Below are positions 31,711 to 42,855 of a stretch of 64,000 bases of DNA, in pieces. Below the pieces are notes generated by a model. That model had not been told where the DNA came from. It saw only the letters and a program-made list of their open reading frames with translations, and searched no databases. The position numbers were made by a program, and so were the translations under genes. Source of the stretch: Azolla caroliniana (Eukaryota > Polypodiophyta); NCBI GenBank assembly GCA_043228905.1, contig JBHGNT010000015.1, forward strand, positions 14,942,001 to 15,006,000, given 5' to 3'. Position 1 is the first letter of the stretch. Each line of letters begins with the position of its first letter.

Positions 31711-32040
31711 ACATCAATTTTGTATAATATTAGGTACCCCATTATCTTCTAGATCTCAATTGTAGTCTCGAGCAATTAAAATGTGGAAGATATGTAGTTC
31801 ATAGGTATTTCATATTTATAGGTTCAAGTACATGGGATTAATTAAATTGGCTTTTTAGGTATTTCATATTTATAGGTTCTAGATCTCAATTGGTCGTCTC
31901 AAGCAAATAAAATGCGAAAGATATGTTCATAGCTATTTCATATTTATAGGTTCAAGTACATGGGATTAATTAAATTGGTTTATAGGTATTTCATATTTAT
32001 AGGTTGAAGTACACGAGATTAATATCTAAACTTGACATCT

Positions 32041-32114
32041 CGCTCCAAGGAGGGTTTGAACCTCCGATCTTATGGTTAAGAGCCATACGCTCTAGCCAAT
32101 TGAGCTATTCAAGC
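32041..32114 (-). pseudogene. tRNA-Asn body with CTT (Lys) anticodon
   Basis: The loop reads CTCTTAA in sense, so anticodon GTT has become CTT. The anticodon stem pairs fully; one acceptor mismatch (pair 5-68). Confidence 0.7.
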
Positions 32115-32319
32115 ACATGGATTTTGTATAATATTAGGTATACCATTACCTTCTAGTTGGCAATTGGTCGTCTGAGGCAATTAAATTGCAGAAGATATGT
32201 AGTTTATACATATTTCATATTTATAGGTTCAAGTACATGGGATTAATAAAATTGGTTTTTTAGGTATTTTCATATTTATAAGTTCAAGTACACGGGATTA
32301 ATATCTAAACTTGACATGT

Positions 32320-32393
32320 CGCTCGAAGGAGGGCTTGAACCTCCGACCTTATGGTTAACAACCATACGCTCTAGCCATCTGATCTATTGAAGG
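32320..32393 (-). pseudogene. tRNA-Asn(GTT) pseudogene
   Basis: D-stem (gatc) and acceptor mismatches; first base changed. Confidence 0.75.
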
Positions 32394-32596
32394 ACATAGA
32401 TTTTGTATAATATTAAGTACCCCACTACCTTCTAGATCTCAATTGCTCGTCTGAGGCAATTAAAATGACGAAGATATGTAGTTTATACATATTTCATATT
32501 TATAGGTTCAAGTACATGGGATTAATTAAATTGGCTTTTTAGGTATTTCATATTTATAGGTTCAATACACGAGATTAATATTTAAACGTGACATGT

Positions 32597-32670
32597 CGCT
32601 CCAAGGAGGGCTTGAACCTCCGACCTTATGGTTAACAGCCATACGCTCTAGCCAACTGAGCTATTGAAGC
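32597..32670 (-). tRNA. tRNA-Asn(GTT), exact consensus
   Basis: Seven-pair acceptor, all stems intact, A box TAGCTCAGTTGG, B box GGTTCAAGCCC. Confidence 0.92.
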
Positions 32671-32873
32671 ACATGGATTTTGTATAATGTTAGGTACCCC
32701 ATTACGTTCTAGATCTCAATTGTCGTCTCAAGCAATTAAAATGTGGAATATATGTAGTTCATAGGTATTTCATATTTATAGGTTCAAGTACATGGGATTA
32801 ATTAAATTGGTTTTTTAGGTATTTCATATTTATAGGTTCAACTACGCGGGATTAATATCTAAACTAGAAATGT

Positions 32874-32947
32874 CCCTCCAGGCAGGGCTGGAACCTCCGA
32901 CCTTATTGTTAACAGCCATACGCTCTAGCTAACTGATCTATTGAAGC
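32874..32947 (-). pseudogene. tRNA-Asn(GTT) pseudogene
   Basis: Acceptor, T stem and D stem mutated. Confidence 0.75.
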
Positions 32948-33155
32948 ACATAGATTTTGTATAAAAAATATTAGCTACCCCACTACCTTCTAGATCTCAA
33001 TTTGTTCGTCTCACGCAATTAAAATGCAGAAGATATGTAGTTTATACATATTTCGTATTGATAGGTTCAAGTACATGGGATTAATTAAATTGGTTTTTAG
33101 GTATTTCTTATTTATAGGTTCAAGTACACAGGATTAATATCTAAACATGACATGT

Positions 33156-33229
33156 CGCTCCAAGGAGGGCTTGAACCTCCGACCATATGGTTAACAGCCA
33201 TACGCTCTAGCAAACTGAGCTATTGAAGC
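33156..33229 (-). tRNA. tRNA-Asn(GTT), intact cloverleaf
   Basis: Differs only in variable loop and D loop. Confidence 0.85.
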
Positions 33230-33563
33230 ACATCGATTTTGTATAATATTAGGTACCCCATTACCTTCTAGATCTCAATTGTCGTCTCAAGCAATTAAAA
33301 TGTGGAAGATATGTAGTTCGTAGGTATTTCATATTTATAGGTTCAAGTACATGGGATTAATTAAATTGGCGTTTTAGGTATTTCATATTTATAGGTTCTA
33401 GATCTCAATTGGTCGTCTCAAACAATTCAAATGCGGGAGATATGAGGCTCATAGGTATTTCATATTTATAGGTTCAAGTACATGGGATTAATTAAATTGG
33501 TTTTTTAGGTATTTCATATTTATAGGTTCAAGTACGCGGGATTAATATCTAAACTTGACATGT

Positions 33564-33637
33564 CACTCCGAGGAGGGCTTGAACCTCGGACCTTATGGAT
33601 AAGAACTGTATGCTCTAGCCAACTGATCTATTGAAGC
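33564..33637 (-). pseudogene. tRNA-Asn-like pseudogene, loop reads CTT
   Basis: Sense loop TTCTTAT; anticodon stem has two mismatches, discriminator region altered. Confidence 0.65.
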
Positions 33638-33841
33638 ACATATATTTTGTATAATATTAGGTGCCCCACTACCTTCTAGATCTCAATTGGTCGTCTCAGG
33701 CAATTAAAATGTAGAAGATATGTAGTTTAGACGTATTTCATATTTATAGGTTCAAGTACATGGCATTAATTAAATTGGTTTTTTAGGTATTTCATATTTA
33801 TAGGTTCATGTACACGGGATTAATATCTAAACTTGACATGT

Positions 33842-33915
33842 CGCTCCAAGGAGGGCTTGAACCTCCGACCTTATGGTTAATAGCCATACGCTCTAGCGAA
33901 CTAAGCTATTGAAGC
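33842..33915 (-). tRNA. tRNA-Asn variant with ATT anticodon
   Basis: Sense loop CTATTAA; all stems pair, with one G-T wobble in the D stem. Confidence 0.65.
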
Positions 33916-34248
33916 ACATGGATTTTGTATAAATTAGGTACCCTATTACCTTCTAGATCTCAATTGGTTGTCTCAAGGAATTAAATTGTGGAAGCTATGG
34001 AGTTCATAGGTATTTCATATGTATAGGTTCAAGTACATGGGATTAATTAAATTGGCTTTTTAGGTATTTCATATTTATAGGTTCTAGATCTCAATTGGTC
34101 GTCTCAAGCAATTAAAATGCGGAAGATTTGTAGTTCATAGGTATTTCATATTTATAGGTTCAAGTACATGGGATTAATTAAATTGGTTTTTAGGGATTTT
34201 ATATTTATAGGTTGAAGTACACAGGATTAATATCTAAACATGACATAT

Positions 34249-34275
34249 CGCTCTAGCTAATTGAGCTATTGAAGC
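34249..34275 (-). pseudogene. tRNA-Asn with internal deletion
   Basis: Only 27 nt remain. The deletion runs between two cgctc repeats, one at the acceptor end and one in the D stem. Confidence 0.8.
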
Positions 34276-34415
34276 ACATTGGTTTTGTATAATATTAGGT
34301 ACCCTTTTACCTTCTAGATCTCAATTGGTCGTCTGAGGCAATAGAAATGCAGAAGATATGTAGTTTATACGTATTTCATATTTATAGGTTTAAGTACATG
34401 GGATTAATTAAACTG

Positions 34416-34420
34416 GTTTT
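34416..34420. repeat. target-site duplication of copia-2, left copy
   Basis: gtttt, repeated at 40666-40670. Confidence 0.85.
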
Positions 34421-34786
34421 TGTAAAAAGTAAGGTGCGGAAGCAAGTATGAAGACCGAACAGAAGGAAGGAAACTCAGGTTCCATGGAGAGCTTGAGCTT
34501 ACGTAGTATACTCGGGAGAGACAGAGAGAGGAAACACAAAAAACTATATTCAATAATAATACTCAATTTGTACATAAGACGTGCTCAGTGAGCACTTTTA
34601 TACAAGTCCTAGAAGGACTTCAATGCTCATCAAGAGCTCCTACACTAACTCCCAAATATATTCCTCACGGAATATCTTTCCTAACGGCTTCCCGGTTTAT
34701 GCACTCGACCTAACCGATCGGTCCCAACCGATTCGGTCCTCGGCTTCTTCAGCCGATCCGGCCGATGTTGAGCTTGTCTCTCAACA
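34421..34786 (-). repeat. copia-2 3' LTR (366 bp)
   Basis: Bounded by the target duplication on one side and the polypurine tract on the other. Confidence 0.9.
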
Positions 34787-36625
34787 CTCCCCCTCAAGCT
34801 CAACTTGAGGCTCTTCGGGATCTTCACAGCACCGGTTCATCCTGGCTTCGCGCCTCGCTCGCGCTCCTCGACCTGTTCGACTCCGCGCGCTTTGACCCTT
34901 CCGGTCGGCTTGTCTGCTCGTGTGGCCCTCATCAACTCTTCTGTTATTGCGGTGTTGACGCTTCTTCTGCTCCATTTTCTTCCGCTTGGGCCTCGGTTGA
35001 TTCCGCGTGTCTGAATTAAACATCTGAACCGACTCGGCTACCTCCGATCGGTCTTCGCTCTCGTCCGAGTTGGCTGTCTCCAACTCGTCTTCGGTCTTCT
35101 CGCCTTCGATGGCGTCATCTTCCCCATGCGTGGTTGGCTTCGGCTCTCTCCTTCGGTTGCTCCCCTTCTGTCCGCTTCCGAACTTTTCGGCGGGTCCGCC
35201 CTCGGCTTCTTCAGCCGATCCGAAGTTGAACTCGACAACCGACTTGGTGTCGCGGTCTCCGCTCCTTTCCTGCTGCTTTGCTTGGTCGTTCGGGACTGTT
35301 CTCCCCCTCAAGTTTGGCACGTCGAGGTGACGCAATCCGAGCGCACCTGAGAATTGCCGCAACTTGTCCAGACCAAGAGGCTTGGTGAAGATTTCGGCAG
35401 TCTGCCGATCCGTCGGAACGTACTGAAGTTCGACTTCACCGGAAAGGACATGCTCACGGACGAAATGGTAGTGCATGTCAATGTGCTTGGTCCGAGCATG
35501 GAAGACGGGGTTCTTCGCGAGTTGGATGCTGCTGAGGTTGTCGCAGTAGATCGTCGTTGGATCGGACACCTCCTCTCACAGGTCCTTAAGTAGCCGCTTC
35601 AACCATATGGCTTTGCATGTTGTGACAGCCGCTCCTCGGTACTCGGCTTCGGTGCTCTACAGTGCAACTGTCGGCTGCTTCTTATTGCTCCACGCGATCG
35701 TGGCACTCCCGAGGGAGAACGCATATCCAGACGTGGATCGGCGATCGGCGGCATTGCCAGCCCAATCAACATCGGTGTAGCCGACTAACCGCGTGGCTGC
35801 ACCGGTCCGATATAGTAGTCCCCGGTCCTTAGTGCCGTTGACATACCGAAGTATGCGCTGCGCACACTGAAGGTGCTCCTCGGTAGGTCGCGGCATGAAC
35901 TGACTGATCACCCCGACCGGATAACTGAGGTCGGGTCGGGTGATGGTCAAGTATATGAGGCTTCTGACAATTTGTCGGAATCTCGTCGGGTCGCATACCT
36001 TTCCCGTATCGGGACGAAGCTTGATGGTTCTGTCCAGAGGAGTCAAGACGGACTTACAGTCGGCCATCCCGAGTTTGAAGAGCATACTCAGCACGTAATG
36101 ACGTTGGCTGATCAATATGCCTTCGGGGGTACGGATCACTTCGATCCCGAGTAAGTAATGAAGGTCTCCTAGATCCTTCATGTCGAACGATGCCGCAAGC
36201 TGGAGCTTCACGCGGTCGATTTCACCTAGGTCGGCGCCGGTGATGACCAAGTCATCAACATATAGTAAAATACTAACCGGTCCGAGTCGACCTTTCCGGA
36301 TGAACAGGGAAGAGTCTGATTTTGACGTGACGAAGCCCATCCGACGCAGTTGTTGCGTGATCTTCGCGTTCCAGCCACGCGGGGCTTGCTTCAGTCCGTA
36401 AAGGGACTTCTTCAGTCGGCATACTGCCAAGGAGTTCGTTCCGGAGTGAAATCCGGGGGGCTGTACCATGTACACTTGTTCCTCAATGTCACTTTGCAGG
36501 AACGCATCCTTTACATCCATTTGATGTAGGTGCCACCCCTTGGCCGCGGCTACTGCGACCAAAACACGAACGGTCGTCATTTTCGCGACCGGCGCAAACG
36601 TCTCATCGTAGTCAATGTCGTGTTT
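34787..36625 (-). pseudogene. copia-2 reverse transcriptase, RNase H and charged C-terminal extension
   Basis: Reverse transcriptase (36580-35657) shows MDVKDAFLQSDIEEQVYM and the intact catalytic LLYVDDLVI. A TAG in place of a glutamine codon lies just upstream near 36626, and another stop interrupts TVALxSTEAEY near 35657. RNase H follows with YCDNLSSIQLAKN and TKPLGLDKLRQ. Unlike most copia polyproteins, which end soon after this, the frame (35569-34781) runs on for about 170 residues rich in Glu, Asp, Arg and Lys (KPTTHGEDDAIEGEKTEDEL). Related tails occur in the copia remnants of blocks A and B. Confidence 0.85.
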
Positions 36626-37824
36626 CTACGTGTAGCCCTTTGCCACTAGCCGAGCCTTGTACCGGTTGACCGAGCCATTGGTGTTGTACTTGACTTTGTA
36701 CACCCATCTACATCCGATCGGTTTTACCCACTTCGGTGCGTCAACCAGGTCCCAGGTCTTGTTCTCCGCCAATGCGTGCATCTCTTCCTCCATCGCGGAA
36801 TGCCAATTCGCGTCTCTAGCCGCTTCTGCGTAGCTCTCCGGCTCACGCACTTCAGCTACACAGGTCATGTACGCATAATGATGCGCCATGTACTCGTTGT
36901 ATCCGAACCGCACAACTGGGTTCTTCTGGCGGGTTGATCGGCGTAATCTCACGTTAGCCGATGTCGAGGCCTTCTCGGTCGACGCGGTCTTCACCTTTAA
37001 AGACCCGTCACCGGTTCCCTCGAAGTCGGACTCGCGTCGGTCTGACTTGTTCCTATCCTTCCTGGACTCTGACACCTTCTTCTTCCCTTTTTCTTTGCGC
37101 GTAAGCCGTCTCCTCGGCTTCCTACATGAGGAATGCACGGCCGAGTCTCCACTACTCGCCGGATCTTCGTCGGACTGGTCGTACCGACCCAGTCGTCCAA
37201 TTGGTCCACTTAACCGGAGTGAAATCGGACTCTCTTCGTAGGTCTCGATTTCGGGCTCATCCGGAGGCATCTCGGCCTCGCTGACCTCATCGTTAGAGCT
37301 CGGATTGGGGGCAGGGTTCGGAGTCGGGGGCAGGTACCAAGACGCGGACTCGTCAAACACAACGTCGCAGCTAACACGCGCTTGTTTGGTGCAAGGGTTA
37401 TAGCACTTATAACCCTTCTGCTCGTCGTAGTAACCACCGACCAAGATGCATTTCTCGGCCTTTGCGTCCAGCTTCCTCCTTTTCTCCTTCGGTACATGCA
37501 CATACAAAATGCTACCGAACACCCTCAAGTGTCGCAAGTTCGGCTTCGTTCCGAAATATAGCTCGTGCGCCAACACTTTGTCTCCGATCCGGTTCTGGAT
37601 GTATACCGCGGTCCTTACCGCCTTCGCCCAGTAGAACTTGGGCAAGCTCTTCTCCTCCAGCATTGCCCGTGCCGCTTCCACAACTGACCGATTCTTTCTC
37701 TCGGCCACGCCGTTCTGCTCCGGCGTGTATCTACAACTGAATTCGTGCTGAATTCCCATTTGTTGTAGATAACCGTTGAATTGACCACAAAAGTACTCTT
37801 TCCCGCCATCCGACCACAGGCACT
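36626..37824 (-). pseudogene. copia-2 integrase core, second part
   Basis: After the nested solo LTR the frame resumes with CLWSDGGKEYF, giving the second catalytic aspartate, and NGVAERKNRSVVEAA, giving the glutamate. It continues through the linker with PYTPEQ-like, LRHLRVFGSILYVHVPKEKR and a long acidic spacer into the first reverse transcriptase motifs (GCRWVYKVKYNTNG, YKARLVAKGY). A one-base difference from copia-3 near 37435 shifts or extends the frame locally (ILVGGYYDE against ILVGYYDE). Confidence 0.8.
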
Positions 37825-37829
37825 TGATC

Positions 37830-38479
37830 TGTAGGGAACTCGACGTTCCTTATGTCCGACGCTCGGCCACAACCGAGATTCTTTTCATACACAGAAAAAA
37901 CAGGTAATGAACTGCAACGCAAAAGGGAGAAATGGTACACAGGAGGTTTACGTGGAAAACCCCAAAATAGGGAAAAAAACCACGACAGCCCACAAGCTGC
38001 AAACTGTCACTATGTAGGAATATACAACAGTGAGTTCACTGAGGCAACAACCTCGTGCTCTCAGATCTTCGCAACAGGCGGCGGTTACAACAGAGGCAAC
38101 GACCTCGTCTCTCTCCCTCTCTCTCTGTACAGTTACGCGCTCTCACTTCTTCTTGCACCAACAAGGAAGAATAATAACAACAAAAAACGACACACAAAAA
38201 GTTTGCCCTAAATCATATTTATACTAATATGACTTTTCGGCTATTTACAAATGTAGCCTCGATGGGCTCTCAGAAACATATTTACGAATATATCTCTTCC
38301 TCTGGTTCATACCGGGCCTGCACCATCCGGCTCTCCGTAGTAGGGTACTCCCCATCCGGTTCATACCGGGCCTACACCATCTGGCTCTCCGCAGTCGGGT
38401 ACTCCCCATCCGGTTCATAACGTTTCCCATCCGACACTGCTCTTCTCCCTTCCCATCCGGAGGGACCTGTCTCCCAACA
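37830..38479 (-). mobile_element. solo LTR nested in copia-2 integrase (650 bp)
   Basis: Starts TGTTGGGAGACAGG and ends TCCCTACA on the minus strand, flanked by target duplication gatca (minus) at 37825-37829 and 38480-38484. It resembles the copia-1 LTR: TGTTGGG start, TATAAATATGAC-type TATA stretch, GGTTGTGGCCGAG near the end. A 54-bp internal unit is repeated at 38304-38415. It is shared with copia-3. Confidence 0.9.
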
Positions 38480-38484
38480 TGATC

Positions 38485-39733
38485 TTTCGTCCCGTTTCCG
38501 TTTCCACGAACCCTTTGAGGTCCTGGAAACAGTCGAAGAATTCGCTCTTCCTTTCAATGAGGTAGATCCACGTGTGCCGCGTGTGGTCGTCGATGAAGGA
38601 GACGAAATATCAGCTCCCGCCAAGACTAACATTTTGTGCCGGCCCCCACACATTGGAGTGTATAAGGTCGAGCTTGTTCCGGCTCCGGTTTCGCTCGTTG
38701 GGGAAAGGAAGTCGGTGTTGCTTCCCGAGCTGCAGGCTACACAAATTTGTGCCTTTCGGCCACTAAATTTGGGCAATCCGAACACTACTTGTTTTGATTG
38801 CAGATCTTGAAGCCGCTGGTGGTTGACGTGGCCTATCCGCTTGTGGCACAAGTCAATGTCCGACTCGGATTTTTGTCCCTTCACGAACATTGTGGTGCCG
38901 CCGTTAGTGGAGTCGAGGATGAACATCCTCTCGTCTTTGCGCCCTTGCGCAATCACACGGCCTTCTTCCTCAATGAAGCACCCAAGGTGTGTAAACAGAA
39001 CCTCCATCCCTTGGTCGACAATCTATCCGACCGAGACCAAGTTCTTCGTGATTGTCGGAACGTGCACCACGTTCATGAGTTTCCCTTTCTGCCCAACATG
39101 GCTAAGGGGAACTTCTCTAACATTCGCGATCGGATGCGGAGTGTCGTCTCCAACTGCGACTACTCCAGGTTGTATTGGCTTTTCAAGGTACGAGAACCAC
39201 TTGTTACGGCTCGTCATGTGGTTTGATGCTCCGGAGTCTACGTACCACACCTCGTCCAATCTTAGGGTGGTCTGTTTCATTGAGTTTGCTTCGTGTCTCG
39301 TCACGAAGGCAGTCCCTTCTCCGGCTCTCCCGTAGTCTTCGGCGTAGTGCGATCGCTGCCGATTTCCTTTGTCGGTATGTCCGAAGCCGTTTCCGGAACC
39401 GGTTCTCTCCGACTCGGCACGCTTCTTCCAACACTCACTTTCCCTGTGGCCTTTCTTGCCACAATACCAGCACTCCGCGATGGCCTTCCCTTGCCGGTTC
39501 TCATCGCTTCGACTCCCCCTGTTTCCGGAGGGTCCGGAGTTGCTGTCGGCATCACTTCGGTGCCTTCTTTCTTGATCTCGTCGGCCGCCTCCATTGCGTG
39601 CTGACTCGCCTCGTCCTCCACGTCCACGGGGCCTATCTCCCTCCGTGTACAGCATTCTGTTGTCGGTGGGCGTGGTTGTAGACGCACCAGCGTGGTTCTC
39701 CTCTACCAGGACGGCGTATTCTCCCGGGTACAC
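38485..39733 (-). pseudogene. copia-2 zinc knuckle, protease and integrase N-terminus
   Basis: The frame 39733-39023 has CWYCGKKGHRESEC and the protease WYVDSGASNHMT. A TAG replaces a codon after NLVSVG (about 39020). The next frame (39007) has the integrase finger HKRIGHVNHQRLQDL and ICVAC; just after that a one-base deletion shifts the frame (CSSGSNTDF). Both lesions also occur in copia-3 and so predate the two insertions. Confidence 0.85.
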
Positions 39734-40232
39734 ACAACCGTTCGGAATGCTCCGAACTTCGACGCCAAACCTCCGAGACAGATCTGGACCGTCTCGCTCT
39801 CCTCGATGTTCACCTCTATGGAGGCGAGGGAGTCGCAGATATCCTTGATTTTCGAGGTATAGTCCGCCACCGACAAGTCGCGTTGTCGTAGGTTGCTCAA
39901 CTCCTGTCGGAGCTGAAAATCCTGGCTGTGGTGTTCGCGGTGAAGATCTTCTTCAGATTTTCCCATGCACCCTTCGGCTTCTTTGCATCCCGAACATAGC
40001 TCAATAGTTGTTCGCCCACACACGACGCGAAGCAGTATAATACCCTGCTCGCCGATTGCTCCCACAACGGAAAGTCTCTGTGTGTCGATTCGGGTGCCGC
40101 GTCATTAGCTCCTTCGACATAACTCAAGTATCCGTGCCCGAGCAGGTACTGGTGCATCTTGTAGGACCAAGACGCGTAGTTGGTTCTGTCGAGCTTCTCA
40201 GTTGGAAGTGAGCTCACCATGCCTCTAGCCAT
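39703..40232 (-). pseudogene. copia-2 Gag, frameshifted
   Basis: The start reads MARGMVSSLPTEKLDRTNYA with WSYKMHQYLLGHGY, a copia capsid pattern. A frameshift near 39900 (after KKIFTANTTA) leads to the frame with LRQELSNLRQRDLSVADYT. Copia-3 has no frameshift at this point, so the lesion is private to copia-2. Confidence 0.82.
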
Positions 40233-40292
40233 CGTTCTTCTTGTTCTTCTTCGTCAAGCTGTGTCGGCTGCAGAGAGGTTCTCAACCATCGC

Positions 40293-40304
40293 GCTCTGAT
40301 ACCA
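40293..40304 (-). promoter_or_regulatory. copia-2 primer binding site, initiator tRNA-Met
   Basis: TGGTATCAGAGC directly follows the 5' LTR on the minus strand. Confidence 0.9.
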
Positions 40305-40665
40305 TGTAAAAAGTAAGGTGCGGAAGAAAGTATGAAAACCGAACAGAAGGAAGGAAACTCAGGTTCGATGGAGAGCTTGAGCTTACGCAGTATACTCGGG
40401 AGAGACAAAGAGAGAAAACACAAAAAACTATATTCAACAATAATACTAAATCTGTACATAAGACGTGCTCACTGAGCACTTTTATACAAGTCCTAGAAGG
40501 ACTGACAATACTTCAATGCTCATCAAGAGCTCCTACACTAACTCCCAAATATATTCCTCACGGAATATCTTTCCTAACGACCTCCATGTTTATGCACTCA
40601 ACCTAACTGATCGGGTCCTCGGATTCTTCAGCCAATCCGGCCGATGTTGAACTTCTCTCTCAATA
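40305..40665 (-). repeat. copia-2 5' LTR (361 bp)
   Basis: Partner of 34421-34786; differs by many substitutions and small indels. Confidence 0.9.
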
Positions 40666-40670
40666 GTTTT
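40666..40670. repeat. target-site duplication of copia-2, right copy
   Basis: gtttt, matching 34416-34420. Confidence 0.85.
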
Positions 40671-40728
40671 TAGGTATTTCATATTTATAGGTTCAAGTAC
40701 ACGAGATTAATATCTAAACGTGACATGT

Positions 40729-40802
40729 CGCTCCAAGGAGGGCTTGAACCTCCGACCTTATGGTTAACAGCCACACGCTCTAGCCAACTGAGCTATTGAA
40801 GC
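40729..40802 (-). tRNA. tRNA-Asn(GTT)
   Basis: One G-T wobble in the anticodon stem; otherwise consensus. Confidence 0.85.
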
Positions 40803-41132
40803 ACATGGATTTTGTATAATATTAGGTACCCCATTACCTTCTAGATCTCAATTGTCTCAAGCAATTAAAATGTGCAAGATATGTAGTTCATAGGTATTTC
40901 ATATTTATAGGTTCAAGTACATGGGGCTAATTAAATTGGCTTTTTAGGTATTTCATATTTATAGGTTCTAGATCTCAATTGGTCGTGTCAAACAATTAAA
41001 ATGCGGGAGATATGTAGTTAATAGGTATTTATATTTATAGGTTCAAGTACATGGGACTAATTAAATTGGTTTTTTAGGTATTTCATATTTATAGGTTCAA
41101 GTACACACGATTAATATCTAAACTTGAAATGT

Positions 41133-41206
41133 CACTCCAAGGAGGGCTTGAACATCTGACCATATGGATAACAAGCATATGCTCTAGCCAACTGATCTAT
41201 TGGAGC
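41133..41206 (-). pseudogene. tRNA-Asn(GTT) pseudogene
   Basis: Acceptor, T stem, anticodon stem and D stem changes. Confidence 0.75.
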
Positions 41207-41410
41207 ACATATATTTTGTATAATATTAGGTGCCCCACTACCTTCTAGATCTCAATTACTCGTCTGAGGCAATTAAAATGCAGCAGATATGTAGTTTATA
41301 TGTATTTCATATTTATAGGTTCAAGTACATGGCATTAATTAAATTGGTTTTTTAGGTATTTCATATTTATAGGTTCATATAGACGGGATTAATATCTAAA
41401 CTTGACATGT

Positions 41411-41484
41411 CGCTCCAAGGAGGGCTCGAACCTCCGACCTTATGGTTAACAACCATACGCTCTAGCGAACTGAGCTATTGAAGC
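41411..41484 (-). tRNA. tRNA-Asn(GTT)
   Basis: All stems pair; T loop TTCGAGC, position 32 is T. Confidence 0.85.
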
Positions 41485-41687
41485 ACATGGATTTTGTATA
41501 AACTAGATACCCCATTACCTTCTAGATCTCAATTGGTCATCTCAAGCAATTAAAATGTGGAAGCTATGTAGTTCATAGGTATTTCATATGTATAGGTTCA
41601 AGTACATGGGATTAATTAAATTAGCTTTTTAGGTATTTCATATTTATAGGTTCAAGTACACGAGATTAATATCTAAACGTGACATGT

Positions 41688-41761
41688 CGCTCCAAGGCGG
41701 GCTTGAACCTCCGACCTTATGGTTAACAGCCATACGCTCTAGCCAACTAAGCTATTGAAGC
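41688..41761 (-). tRNA. tRNA-Asn(GTT), one T-stem mismatch
   Basis: T stem ggcgg on plus gives one mismatch; D stem has a wobble. Confidence 0.65.
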
Positions 41762-42095
41762 ACATGGATTTTGGGTAATATTAGGTAGTCCATTACGTTC
41801 CAGATCTCAATTGTCGTCTCAAGCAAATAAAATGTGGAAGATATGTAGTTCATAGGTATTTCATATTTATAGGTTCAAGTACATGGGATTAATTAAATTG
41901 GCTTTTTAGGTATTTTATATTTATAGCTTCTAGATCTCAATTGGTCGTGTCAAACAATTAAAATGCAGGAGATATGTAGTTCATAGGTATTTTATATTTA
42001 TAGGTTCAAGTACATGGGATTAATTAAATTGGTTTTTTAGGTATTTCATATTTATAGGTTCAAGTACACGGGATTAATATCTAAACTTGACATGT

Positions 42096-42169
42096 GGCTC
42101 CAAGGAGGGCTTGAACCTCCGACCTTATGGTTAACAATCATACGCTCTAGCCAACTGATCTATTGAAGC
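42096..42169 (-). pseudogene. tRNA-Asn(GTT) pseudogene
   Basis: Discriminator C, D-stem gatc, mismatch at the top of the anticodon stem. First member of the exact 686-bp series. Confidence 0.7.
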
Positions 42170-42373
42170 ACATATACTTTTATAAAATTAGGTACCCCAC
42201 TACCTTCTAGATCTCAATTGCTCGTCTCAGGCAATTAAAATGTAGAAGATATGTAGTTTATACGTATTTTCATATTTCTAGGTTCAAGTACATGGCATTT
42301 ATTAAATTGATTTTTTAGGTATTTCATGTTTATAGGTTCATGTACACGAGATTAATATCTAAACTTGACATGT

Positions 42374-42447
42374 CGCTCCAAGGAGGGCTTGAACCTCCAA
42401 CCTTTTGGTTAACAGCCATACGCTCTAGCGAACTGAGCTATTGAAGC
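42374..42447 (-). tRNA. tRNA-Asn(GTT), one anticodon-stem mismatch
   Basis: Plus ccttttgg gives an A-A mismatch at pair 28-42. Confidence 0.65.
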
Positions 42448-42781
42448 ACATGGATTTTGTATAATATTAGGTACCCCATTACCTTCTAGATCTCAATTGT
42501 TATCTCAAGCAATTAAAATGTGGGAGATATGTAGTTCATAGGTATTTTATATTTATAGGATCAAGTACATGGGATTAATTAAATTGGCTTTTTAGGTATT
42601 TCATATTTATAGCTTCTAGATTTCAATTGGTCGTCTCAAACAATTAAAATGCAGGAGATATGTAGTTCATAGGTATTTTATATTTATACGTTCAAGTACA
42701 TGGGATTAATTAAATTGGTTTTTTAGGTATTTCATATTTATAGGTTCGAGTACACGGGATTAATATCTAAACTTGACATGT

Positions 42782-42855
42782 GGCTCCGAGGAGGTCTTGA
42801 ACCTCCGACCTTATGGTAAACAATCATACGCTCTAGCCAACTGATCTATTGAAGC
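42782..42855 (-). pseudogene. tRNA-Asn(GTT) pseudogene
   Basis: Acceptor, D-stem and loop changes; same class as 42096 and 44154. Confidence 0.7.

Larger units (their letters stand above)
31637..34419 (-). repeat. tRNA-Asn tandem array, left arm
   Basis: Nine copies with start spacings of about 277-282 or 407-408 bp. Sequence is less uniform than in the right arm at 40.7-50.6 kb. The two arms were one array before copia-2 inserted between 34420 and 40666. Confidence 0.9.
34421..40665 (-). mobile_element. copia-2: defective Ty1/copia element inside the tRNA array
   Basis: A 6245-bp element with LTRs of 366 and 361 bp starting TGTTGAGAGACAAGC or its variant, an initiator tRNA-Met primer site (40293-40304), polypurine tract CTTGAGGGGGAG and a 5-bp target duplication (gtttt). 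The LTRs differ at over 20 sites plus indels, so it is clearly older than copia-1. Gag, integrase and reverse transcriptase are interrupted, and a 650-bp solo LTR of another copia family sits in integrase. Copia-3 at 55.6 kb is a sister copy sharing that solo LTR. Confidence 0.93.
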
